DNA of 64,000 nucleotides from the NCBI GenBank assembly GCA_965249205.1, contig CBDFLL010000006.1, positions 1,488,001-1,552,000 of the forward strand. The letters run 5' to 3'. Under the pieces are notes generated by a model that saw only the letters and a program-made list of their open reading frames with translations, had not been told where the DNA came from and did not search any database. Shown here piece after piece: positions 24,187 to 31,527 of this stretch. Source of the DNA: JAQBVV01 sp965249205 (lineage in GTDB: Bacteria > Acidobacteriota > Vicinamibacteria > Vicinamibacterales > UBA2999). The first letter of the stretch is position 1. Each line of letters starts with the position of its first letter. Made by a program: the position numbers and the translations under genes.

Positions 24187-24695
24187 ACCGCGCCGCGCTA
24201 TTTAGCCGGGCCTCGGACGACTGGGAAACCCCGCCTGCGGTCTTTGACGCGCTCGACCAGGAGTTCGGATTCGAGATGGATGCCGCCGCCAGGCTGGACA
24301 ACGCCAAGATGCAGCCCTGTCTCACGCCTGAGCAGGACGCGCTCGCGGTTGATTGGTCTGAGGCGTTCTGGGACGGCGACCGTGAGATCGCGCGGATCAC
24401 TCGCGCCGCCGGAGTGCCCGCCCCGATCTGCTGGCTCAACCCGCCCTATTCGCGCGTGCGTGCGTTTATCGCCAAAGCTGCCGAGGAAGCCCGGAAGGGC
24501 TGTACGGTGGTCTGCTTGGTGCCCGCGCGCACCGATACTCGCTGGTGGCACGATCACGTCTGGGACAGGGATCAGCATTGCCCGCGCCAAGGTGTGGAGG
24601 TGCGGTTCCTCAAGGGGCGGCTGCGGTTTGTCGGCGCGGCGCACGGCGCCCCCTTCCCCAGCGTGATCGTGGTGTTCAGGCCGGCCATGCCATGA
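24183..24695 (+). CDS. dam: Phage N6-adenine methyltransferase (Dam family)
   Basis: A 170-residue protein of the phage Dam type. DWETPPAVFDALDQEFGFEMDAAA is the N-terminal signature, WLNPPYS the catalytic motif, and VVCLVPARTDTRWWHDHVW and VRFLKGRLRF the later conserved segments. Length is typical. GTG start overlapping the stop of the methyltransferase remnant. Probably methylates adenine in GATC or a related site. Confidence 0.88.
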   Translation: MNRAALFSRASDDWETPPAVFDALDQEFGFEMDAAARLDNAKMQPCLTPEQDALAVDWSEAFWDGDREIARITRAAGVPAPICWLNPPYSRVRAFIAKAAEEARKGCTVVCLVPARTDTRWWHDHVWDRDQHCPRQGVEVRFLKGRLRFVGAAHGAPFPSVIVVFRPAMP

Positions 24696-24916
24696 CCACA
24701 CGTCAGCCCAACCCCCAGCGCCCCGAGGCCCTGCTCTACGGGACGCCCGTGACGCCGCCGGCCAGCACGGACAGCTGGTGGGTCGGGCACCCACGAGAAG
24801 GCTTCATGGCCGAGGCCCAGGCGCGGTCGGCATCGATGTCCGCGCGGGACCGGGGGCCAGGGCGGCGCCCTGGCAGTCAGCGTGCCCCGGATACTCGCCT
24901 GGAGGTCGCGTGCTGA
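24692..24916 (+). CDS. Small early protein of unknown function
   Basis: A 74-residue, Arg/Pro-rich, probably disordered protein. The ATG overlaps the Dam stop. No family recognised; only the overlap and context support it. Confidence 0.42.
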   Translation: MTTRQPNPQRPEALLYGTPVTPPASTDSWWVGHPREGFMAEAQARSASMSARDRGPGRRPGSQRAPDTRLEVAC

Positions 24917-25017
24917 CGTCGCGCGGGCGGGTCCTCGCGTGTGTTGTGGGCCTCGTGTGTGTCGTCGGCCTCTGGGGCATGGCGCTCACGCTGGCCTGGC
25001 TGGCGCTGGGGTGGTAG
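24910..25017 (+). CDS. 35-residue membrane peptide
   Basis: From a GTG overlapping the previous gene. Most of the product is one long hydrophobic helix (VLACVVGLVCVVGLWGMALT). Comparable in size and layout to the peptide at 16221. Function unknown. Confidence 0.4.
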   Translation: MLTSRGRVLACVVGLVCVVGLWGMALTLAWLALGW

Positions 25018-25038
25018 GCACCGTGCGCGGGGTGCTGC

Positions 25039-25242
25039 GTGTCCGGTGAGCCGATGACGCGCATCGACGCGATTCTCAACGGCATCCGCCGCGAGCTCCT
25101 GAAGCGACCGCAGGCCCTGGAGGGCGGCATGTCGGCGCTGCTGCTGACGTGCTACTTCGAGGGGGACACCTGGACGCCGAGACGGGTTGTCGTCCGCCCC
25201 GAGTTCAACACGCCGCCTCGTCGGCGTGCGCGCACGAAGTAG
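25039..25242 (+). CDS. Small protein with CYFEGD motif, copy 1
   Basis: A 67-residue protein (GTG 25039; an ATG at 25054 is an alternative). It shares with the next gene the pattern ALEGG....L.L.CYFEGD.W.P..VVV.PEF, so the two are paralogues. No known family. Confidence 0.58.
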   Translation: MSGEPMTRIDAILNGIRRELLKRPQALEGGMSALLLTCYFEGDTWTPRRVVVRPEFNTPPRRRARTK

Positions 25243-25252
25243 GATCAGGGCC

Positions 25253-25423
25253 ATGCGCATTCGTGACGAATTAGAGCAGTATTCGCAGGCGCTAGAAGGT
25301 GGCCAGGTTCGGTCGCTCAAGCTGATGTGCTATTTCGAAGGTGACGCGTGGGCACCTGTCGAGGTCGTGGTATATCCGGAGTTTCGCAGTCCAGCCAAAG
25401 CAAATGACGCACCTCAATCCTAA
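25253..25423 (+). CDS. Small protein with CYFEGD motif, copy 2
   Basis: A 56-residue paralogue of the preceding gene (LKLMCYFEGDAWAPVEVVVYPEF). A GGATCAGG box precedes the ATG. Its 3' end overlaps the start of the C5-methyltransferase gene by 20 bp, so the methyltransferase cassette was inserted at, or formed at, the end of this gene. Confidence 0.58.
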   Translation: MRIRDELEQYSQALEGGQVRSLKLMCYFEGDAWAPVEVVVYPEFRSPAKANDAPQS

Positions 25424-26699
25424 CCACACGCGACGGCACAAGAACGCCCACGGTGCGAAGTCGACGATCGAGACCAATACTGATCGCTCCCATATTGGTC
25501 GAAGTAAGCCCTGCAAGGACGGCAGTTGCTATCGGTGTCGACAAGACAAGGCCTTCCTGAAACGAAAGCGACGGCCCGCCCCGGCGAACACCGGCCGTTC
25601 GGTGAGAGCTGTGGATCTCTTCGCGGGCTGCGGGGGAATGAGCGTGGGATTGGAGGAGGCTGCGCGTCGGGCGAGGCGCTTTCTCGAGATCCCGTTTGCC
25701 ATGGATGACGACGAGGACGTTCTCAAGGTCTACCAGATGAATTTCCCGGAAGCGGTTACCCGGGTGGGTGACATCGCCTCTCTCTTCGAGGGAGACCTGG
25801 GTGCGAGCAGGACGAGTGAGGAGTACAAGATCTCCAAGGGACTTGGTCGAATCGACGTTCTCCTCGGCGGGCCGCCTTGTCAGGGTCATTCGGACCTAAA
25901 CAACCGCACACGACACACCGATCCCAAGAATGCCCTCTACCTCCGCATGGCACGCGCCGCCGAGATCCTCGCCCCGAAGGTGGTCGTCGTGGAGAACGTC
26001 GTGCCGGTCCAGCGTGACAGGTCCGACGTCGTCGGAGTCACGAGGGATGCCTTAGAGCGAGCCGGCTATCAGGTGGCTGGCCGAGTGATCGACCTGCGCC
26101 GAGTAGGAGTGCCACAGTGCCGTCACCGGTTCCTGTTAGTGGCCTCTAAGGTTGACGAGATCGAACCCATGTCGATGCTCGAGAGACTGGCCACGGGCAT
26201 CAAGGACCATCAAGATCGGACGATCCGTTGGGCTATCGAGGATCTGATCGACGTGGATTCCAGCGCGGTTTATGACACCGCGAGCCGGCCGAGTACGGAG
26301 AACGCCAAGCGCATGGCGTACTTGTTCGCCAGGGGGCGGTATGACCTTCCCAATGTGAGGCGCCCGCGCTGCCACCAGAACGAGAGGCATACCTACAGGT
26401 CGATGTACGGGCGACTCGACTGGGACCGGCCCGCTCAGACCATCACCACCGGATTTGGCTCCATGGGTCAGGGACGGTACGTCCATCCAGGACGACAGCG
26501 AACGCTCACCCCCCACGAGGCTGCCCGGTTGCAGACGTTCCCGGACTGGTTCCGCTTCGGCGACGGTCCACACCGCCGCATTGTGCTCAGCAAGATGATC
26601 GGCAATGCGGTGCCTCCTTTGCTCATGGTGGTTCTCGGCACTGCCATCATCCAGGGGCTGGAGGCAGTCGAAGCGACCCCACGACGGAAGACGACGTGA
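25404..26699 (+). CDS. DNA (cytosine-5) methyltransferase
   Basis: A 431-residue Dcm-type enzyme. Motif I FAGCGGMSVGLEEA, motif IV LGGPPCQGHS with the catalytic Cys, motif VI VVENVV, motif VIII CRHRFLLVA, then TITTGFGSMGQGRYVHP, TLTPHEAARLQTFPD (IX) and IGNAVPP (X) are all present, so it should be active. A short N-terminal extension with H-x-H and C-x4-C-x2-C residues may bind zinc. It overlaps the Vsr gene by 4 bp, the classical methyltransferase/repair pairing. The ATG at 25404 was chosen because upstream codons lie within the preceding gene. Confidence 0.93.
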   Translation: MTHLNPNHTRRHKNAHGAKSTIETNTDRSHIGRSKPCKDGSCYRCRQDKAFLKRKRRPAPANTGRSVRAVDLFAGCGGMSVGLEEAARRARRFLEIPFAMDDDEDVLKVYQMNFPEAVTRVGDIASLFEGDLGASRTSEEYKISKGLGRIDVLLGGPPCQGHSDLNNRTRHTDPKNALYLRMARAAEILAPKVVVVENVVPVQRDRSDVVGVTRDALERAGYQVAGRVIDLRRVGVPQCRHRFLLVASKVDEIEPMSMLERLATGIKDHQDRTIRWAIEDLIDVDSSAVYDTASRPSTENAKRMAYLFARGRYDLPNVRRPRCHQNERHTYRSMYGRLDWDRPAQTITTGFGSMGQGRYVHPGRQRTLTPHEAARLQTFPDWFRFGDGPHRRIVLSKMIGNAVPPLLMVVLGTAIIQGLEAVEATPRRKTT

Positions 26700-27241
26700 G
26701 CCCGTCCCAGACGCCACCAGCGTCATCCCCTGGTGCACTCCGGCGCATGCTGGTGATGCGCCGTCGGGACACCAAGGCGGAGATGCAAATTAGGCGACTG
26801 CTCCATAGGCGTGGACTCCGCTACCGCGTCGACCGCCAGGTGCTCCCAGGGCTACTGCGTACGCGAGCCGATGTCGTGTTCGTCAGAGCCATGGTGGCGG
26901 TCTTCGTCGACGGGTGCTTCTGGCACTCCTGCCCGATCCATCGGACAAGGCCGACGGCTAATGCCAAGTGGTGGTCGGAGAAGCTCGCGGCGAACCGGCG
27001 CCGTGACGCCCGGGCCAATCGTGAGCTCCGCAAGGCGGGCTGGCACGTGGAGCGGGTCTGGGAGCACGAAGCACCAGCAGCGGCGGCGGCCCGCATCGCG
27101 AGGATCGTGCGGGCACGCCTTCGCCGTCGAACGCTAAGCAGCGAGGAAGGCTGTCTCAGCGGCCGCCTTGCGCGCGGGCTTGACGTAGCGACCCCACAGC
27201 TCGTCGGACCTCCGCCAGGGTGTGGTATCGGTCGGACATGA
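26696..27241 (+). CDS. vsr: Vsr-type T:G mismatch endonuclease
   Basis: A 181-residue protein. DTKAEMQIRRLLHRRGLRYRVDRQ, RADVVFVRAMVAVFVDGCFWHSCPIH and the WW..KLAANRRRD..A helix reproduce the Vsr core, including the catalytic Asp in RADVVF and the zinc-site residues. It nicks next to T:G mismatches that arise by deamination of 5-methylcytosine, so it accompanies the upstream methyltransferase. The last 35 residues extend beyond the usual end and overlap the 3' end of the convergent ATPase gene by 86 bp. Confidence 0.92.
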   Translation: MSPSQTPPASSPGALRRMLVMRRRDTKAEMQIRRLLHRRGLRYRVDRQVLPGLLRTRADVVFVRAMVAVFVDGCFWHSCPIHRTRPTANAKWWSEKLAANRRRDARANRELRKAGWHVERVWEHEAPAAAAARIARIVRARLRRRTLSSEEGCLSGRLARGLDVATPQLVGPPPGCGIGRT

Positions 27242-29090
27242 AAGCTGCCGTCATAGCCACGGGGCTCATCGCCTCGTCGTAATGTTCGGTGATCCAGGTC
27301 TTTCCGTTCTCAAGCTGACGCAGTCCGAGGACCGTCTCGACCATCTTCTGCTCGACCCACTCTCGAGTCGACGACTCGATCTTCGCCGCCTTCGTATCGT
27401 CGCCCTCGGGGTTGGCCCAAGCGTTGGTCGTGGCCAGAATCGCCTGGTAGCCGCGGAAGTCCCGGTTGAGGAGCAGTATATCGGCCGTGCGGCCATCGGT
27501 GCCCGCAAGGGCCGCCGCGCGGTCGTGTAGCCCGTTGCGGTTGCCCTTGACGATGGCGAAGTCTTCGGACTCCGTCTCGGTCACCCAGCGGGGGTCGAGC
27601 TTCAGGATTGTGGTCGTCTCCTCGGCAGGCTCGCCAGCCTGCTCGTCCACGTGGGACAATAGCGCACCGATTCCACGCCCCTGCCCCGTCCTGGTCCCGC
27701 GCTTCGGCTCCTTCCCCGGAGTAGGCTCGGTGACTGGTCCCTTGCCCGGACCAGCCCCGATCGCCTCTCCCCTTGCTTTGACTGCTCCTTCGGGATTCTG
27801 ACGGAATCGACGGGGACGTAGCAAGTTCATCACTGCTCGGAGTCGATCCCGAATCCTCTTCGCGCGATCGGGATCCTCGGTCTCCAAACGAGCCTGCTCC
27901 TCCGCCATCGTCTGCCGAATCCGGTCGGGCAGTGCTACTCGAAACTGCTCGGCCCACAGCAGCCAGGCAACGCTCTCGAGCGCGGGGAGTCCAGAGACGA
28001 GTACATGCGCTCGAGCGAAGTCCGAGGTCACCGTGGTTCCCTTCGGCTCCAGCACGAAGCCGATGCGCGTCTTTCCGTAGAGCACACCGAGACGCGCGAA
28101 GAGGGGGTTGGCTTGGTTACTCGTCCGCCAGTCGTGAAGCTCGTTGTCGTGTAGGATGGCGAAGCTGCCGCCACTGGCAGTCCGGCTTGACACGTCCGAA
28201 CCAGGACCCGTCGGAAGTACCCACCAGTGAAGATCTGCGGGCGGGATGGACTCAAGCGAGTTGCCCGCTAGCGGCACTACCCCACGCCAGCCCTCGCCCT
28301 GATTGTCGGCGGCTTTGTCCCAGATCTCTCCCGTGCCGTTGACGACAGAGAGGTTGAAAGACTTGCCGCCGCGCTTGCGCATCCGCTCAGCGGCCTTTTC
28401 CGCGGTGCTCGGCCAGTCGTCTTCCTCACCGGCGGGAACGCGCACCAAGACATCGATCCCGTTCTTGGACAATCGGAAGAACCGGGTGTTCAGGTACCGA
28501 AACAGCCAGCCTCTCGGTCGGCCCGATGGTACGAAGGTGTTGTCGCCGTCGATGTTGCCGAGGAACGTCACGACCGTCCCGGACCTCTGCTGATTCACGA
28601 GCTCAGGGTAAGTCGATTCCTCAGCGCTCACGACGATCTCGTCCGCGGGACCGAGGGGGATGAGGCCGTACTCGGCCCCGTTCCAGCCAACCTGCACCAT
28701 CGTGCGCTCGTCGCCCTTGCACGAGCGAATTAGGATGCCCTTCTTGTGCCGGGTGGGACCGCTGATCTTCAGTCCCATCCCCTGGTTGCCCCGGAGGGAC
28801 TGGTTTCCACCAGCGCCGACCACGGCAAGCGTGGTCGTGTAACGGTCCAGCTCCGACCGGTTCATGCCGTCGCCGTTGTCGGAGCAGCATGTGTACCACA
28901 GCCCAGTCTGACCGTGCAGGCTCCAGTCGACATCGAACTCGATACGACCACTGCTCGTGGAGCCGTCGGCGCGCATACGGCGCTCGACCGCCTCCAAGGC
29001 GTTCTTCAGGACTTCGCGGAATTCTTGGTTGGGAAGTAGCTCGGCCGCGAGCTTGTCAGCGATGAAGTCTGCGTTCGCGACGCGAAACAT
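27156..29090 (-). CDS. GHKL (HSP90/MORC-like) ATPase
   Basis: A 644-residue protein. The N-terminal Bergerat fold is clear: VLKNALEAVERR (N box), CSDNGDGMN (G1 box) and LRGNQGMGLKIS (G2 box with lid). A second domain with YLNTRFFRL, and a Gly/Pro/Lys-rich linker near residues 420-470, precede a C-terminal domain without recognised catalytic motif. The ATG at 29090 has a perfect AAGGAGGT box. ATPases of this type occur beside C5-methyltransferases and Vsr in MutL/MORC-like restriction systems; here it is convergent with them. An anti-phage role is likely but inferred. Confidence 0.8.
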   Translation of the reverse strand: MFRVANADFIADKLAAELLPNQEFREVLKNALEAVERRMRADGSTSSGRIEFDVDWSLHGQTGLWYTCCSDNGDGMNRSELDRYTTTLAVVGAGGNQSLRGNQGMGLKISGPTRHKKGILIRSCKGDERTMVQVGWNGAEYGLIPLGPADEIVVSAEESTYPELVNQQRSGTVVTFLGNIDGDNTFVPSGRPRGWLFRYLNTRFFRLSKNGIDVLVRVPAGEEDDWPSTAEKAAERMRKRGGKSFNLSVVNGTGEIWDKAADNQGEGWRGVVPLAGNSLESIPPADLHWWVLPTGPGSDVSSRTASGGSFAILHDNELHDWRTSNQANPLFARLGVLYGKTRIGFVLEPKGTTVTSDFARAHVLVSGLPALESVAWLLWAEQFRVALPDRIRQTMAEEQARLETEDPDRAKRIRDRLRAVMNLLRPRRFRQNPEGAVKARGEAIGAGPGKGPVTEPTPGKEPKRGTRTGQGRGIGALLSHVDEQAGEPAEETTTILKLDPRWVTETESEDFAIVKGNRNGLHDRAAALAGTDGRTADILLLNRDFRGYQAILATTNAWANPEGDDTKAAKIESSTREWVEQKMVETVLGLRQLENGKTWITEHYDEAMSPVAMTAAFMSDRYHTLAEVRRAVGSLRQARAQGGR

Positions 29091-29497
29091 GTGTACCTCC
29101 TTCGAATGCGGCCCGCAGGCCGGTGTCGTCGGTGACCTCGACGATCTGGAGCAAGGAGGACTTGCGTCGTGCTCTCTCCCGATCGACTCAGTCGCTATCA
29201 ATGTAGCACCTGTCGGGGCAGCTGTCCATGCGGAGCGCGGCGGTCGCGGACTATGCCACGTCAGAGAAGTTCTCTAGAGAGTGGGCGCTCGACACAGAAG
29301 GACAACGTCGGTCGATACAGCCCCCGCATAGATGTAAAGACATTCGGAAGCTCGGCCCGCCGCGCGTGCTAGGATAACTAGCGACAATCGAAGACGTGTT
29401 CGCGCCGGCCGAAGTGGAGAAGCCCGGCATCCTGCCTGACCGCAGGGTGCGGGGCTTTTGTCGTTTCAGGGCGCGCATGTCACGCACGGGAGGGTGC
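29091..29497. other. Divergent promoter region of ATPase gene and late operon
   Basis: No gene. It must hold the leftward ATPase promoter and a rightward promoter for the late genes. A TAGGAT box embedded in the palindrome GCTAG-GATAA-CTAGC (29367-29381) is a candidate -10 element for the rightward one, and a terminator hairpin follows at 29420-29460. No clear -35 box was seen. Confidence 0.35.
29420..29460 (+). terminator. Hairpin terminator upstream of the late operon
   Basis: AAGCCCGGCATCCTGC, a six-base loop, then GCAGGGTGCGGGGCTT followed by TTG: a GC-rich, imperfect 16-bp stem with a short T-run. It lies between the last possible promoter and the first late gene, where lambdoid phages have tR'. 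Confidence 0.65.
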
Positions 29498-30019
29498 ATG
29501 CCACGACAGACCGACACGCCGTTTGAGCAGCGCACCGGTCCGTCGCGCTTGGGTGACTCGCCGATGACGGACGGTCCTGTCAGGGCACGCGCCCATGCCC
29601 CCAAAGGCCCGCTCAAGGCGAAGCGTGGGAAGCGTGACCCCGTGCAGGTTCGCGACCCCATGGAGGCCCGTTGTACCGCCACCAATCGCCAAGGGCGTCG
29701 GTGTGGCAAGCCCGGCATCCCAGGGGGGACGGTCTGCCGGCTCCACGGTGGCGCGGCGCCACAGGTCCGGGATGCGGCGATGGCGCGGCTACGCAAACTG
29801 CAGTATCCCGCGATTGATCGCCTGGAACAGCTCATGCGGCAGACGGAGTTTCCCTCCACGGCGTATCAGGCCGTGAAAGACGTGCTCGATCGGACAGCGG
29901 GGAAGGCGCACGAGTCTGTCGCGGTGGAGATCGCTGGCGATCTCACCGTCGACGTGCGTATTCGCCAGGCGCGGACCGTGGTACAGCAACGGCTCGCGTC
30001 ACTGATGGGACGGGCGTAA
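29498..30019 (+). CDS. Phage terminase small subunit-like protein
   Basis: A 173-residue protein. A Cys/His segment (CTATNRQGRRCGKPGIPGG, then CRLHGGAAPQV) forms a small zinc-binding unit often found at the N-terminus of small terminase subunits encoded directly upstream of TerL. A helical C-terminal half follows. The ATG at 29498 has a GGGAGGG box; upstream codons in frame would run through the terminator. It overlaps TerL by one base. Confidence 0.75.
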   Translation: MPRQTDTPFEQRTGPSRLGDSPMTDGPVRARAHAPKGPLKAKRGKRDPVQVRDPMEARCTATNRQGRRCGKPGIPGGTVCRLHGGAAPQVRDAAMARLRKLQYPAIDRLEQLMRQTEFPSTAYQAVKDVLDRTAGKAHESVAVEIAGDLTVDVRIRQARTVVQQRLASLMGRA

Positions 30020-31527
30020 TGGCGTCGGCCACGGTCGCGGTCCCCTCAGCCGCCGAGCACGCCGCCCTGCAGGACCTCATGGGGCCGCTGGCCGTGGATC
30101 CGCTCGGCTTCGTGCTCACGATGTATCCCTGGGGCGCGCCGGGGGCGTTGCAGCATCACGCCGGCCCCGACGTGTGGCAAACCGACTTCCTGACCGCGCT
30201 CGGTGAGGAGGTGCGTGCCCGCAACTTCGACGGCATCCATACCGTGATGCCGATTCGGCGGGCGGTCTCCAGTGGGCATGGGGTCGGGAAGTCGGTCATG
30301 GTGGCCTGGTTGGTGCATTGGCTGATGTCGACACGGCCGCACTGCCAGGGCGTCGTCACGGCCAATACGTCGGCGCAGTTGGTGACCAAGACCTGGGCGT
30401 CCATTCAGCGGTGGCTCACGCTCTGCCTCACGGGGCATTGGTTCGTCATCAATAACGCCCGCATGTACCACCCGGCTCACCCCACGTCGTGGTTCTGCAC
30501 CCCGCAAACGTGCAAAGAGGAGAACTCGGAAGCCTTTGCCGGGCAGCACGCCGCCGACTCGTCGAGCTTCTACATCAACGATGAGGACGCCGCGATCGCC
30601 GATCGCATTCATGAGGTGGAAGAGGGCGGGCTCACGGACGGCGAGCCGTTCATCTTCCTGTTCGGCAACGCGACGCGCACGACGGGGGCCTTTCATCGGG
30701 CGGTCTTTGGATCCCAGCGGGACCGGTGGACGCCGACCGTGGTCGATAGCCGCGCGTCCCGGTTTACCAACAAAGGCCAGATTGCGGAGTGGATACAGGA
30801 CTATGGCGAGGAGTCGGATTTCGTGCGGGTGCGGGTGCGCGGTCTCCCACCGACCGCCTCCGATCTCCAGTTCATTGATAGTGCGACGGTGCGGGCCGCG
30901 CAACAACGGCCCGTCGCGGCCCTTGGTGATGAGCCGCTGGTTTGCGGCCTCGACCTTGCCCGTGGCGGAGCAGACGAATGCGTGTTCTATTTTCGCCGAG
31001 GCGCTGATGCTCGCTCGATTGCGCCGATCCGTGTCCCTGGAGAGCACGCCCGCGACTCCATGCACCTGGTCACGCTGGCCGCAGATGTCCTTGATCGGCA
31101 CTACGACGGCCGCAAGGTGGCGATGGTGTTCGTGGATGCCACCGGGGGCAGTGTCGGCGGGCCGATCGCGGATCGGTTGCGTCAGTTGGGACACCGGAAC
31201 GTGGTGGACGTGCAGTTTGGCGGTCAGAGCCCAGACGCGACGATCGCCAATATGCGCGCGTACATGTGGTCGAAGATGCGTGACTGGCTCAGGGCTGGCG
31301 GTGCGATCAATGCCACGGCCGCGTTGGAGATGGACCTGACGGGTCCTGGCTACTTTCACGACAAGCAGGACCGGGTACTGCTCGAAAGCAAGGAACAGAT
31401 GAAGAAACGCGGCATGGACTCACCGGATGATGGAGATGCCCTGGCGCTGACGTTTGCGCACGCGGTGGCCGCGACACCACCACTGGTGCATCGGCGGCCA
31501 CAGGGGGGGCGGACATGGATGGCGTAA
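30019..31527 (+). CDS. Phage terminase large subunit (P22-like phage)
   Basis: A 502-residue packaging motor. Walker A is SSGHGVGKSVMVAW near residue 93, Walker B region FYINDEDAAIADRI, coupling motif IFLFGNATRTTGAF. The RNase-H-like nuclease has VCGLDLARGGADECV, VFVDATGGSVGGPI and a late DDGDALALTFAHA. All three acidic positions are present. Distinct from the TerL at 7110. The portal gene overlaps by 13 bp. Confidence 0.93.
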   Translation: MASATVAVPSAAEHAALQDLMGPLAVDPLGFVLTMYPWGAPGALQHHAGPDVWQTDFLTALGEEVRARNFDGIHTVMPIRRAVSSGHGVGKSVMVAWLVHWLMSTRPHCQGVVTANTSAQLVTKTWASIQRWLTLCLTGHWFVINNARMYHPAHPTSWFCTPQTCKEENSEAFAGQHAADSSSFYINDEDAAIADRIHEVEEGGLTDGEPFIFLFGNATRTTGAFHRAVFGSQRDRWTPTVVDSRASRFTNKGQIAEWIQDYGEESDFVRVRVRGLPPTASDLQFIDSATVRAAQQRPVAALGDEPLVCGLDLARGGADECVFYFRRGADARSIAPIRVPGEHARDSMHLVTLAADVLDRHYDGRKVAMVFVDATGGSVGGPIADRLRQLGHRNVVDVQFGGQSPDATIANMRAYMWSKMRDWLRAGGAINATAALEMDLTGPGYFHDKQDRVLLESKEQMKKRGMDSPDDGDALALTFAHAVAATPPLVHRRPQGGRTWMA

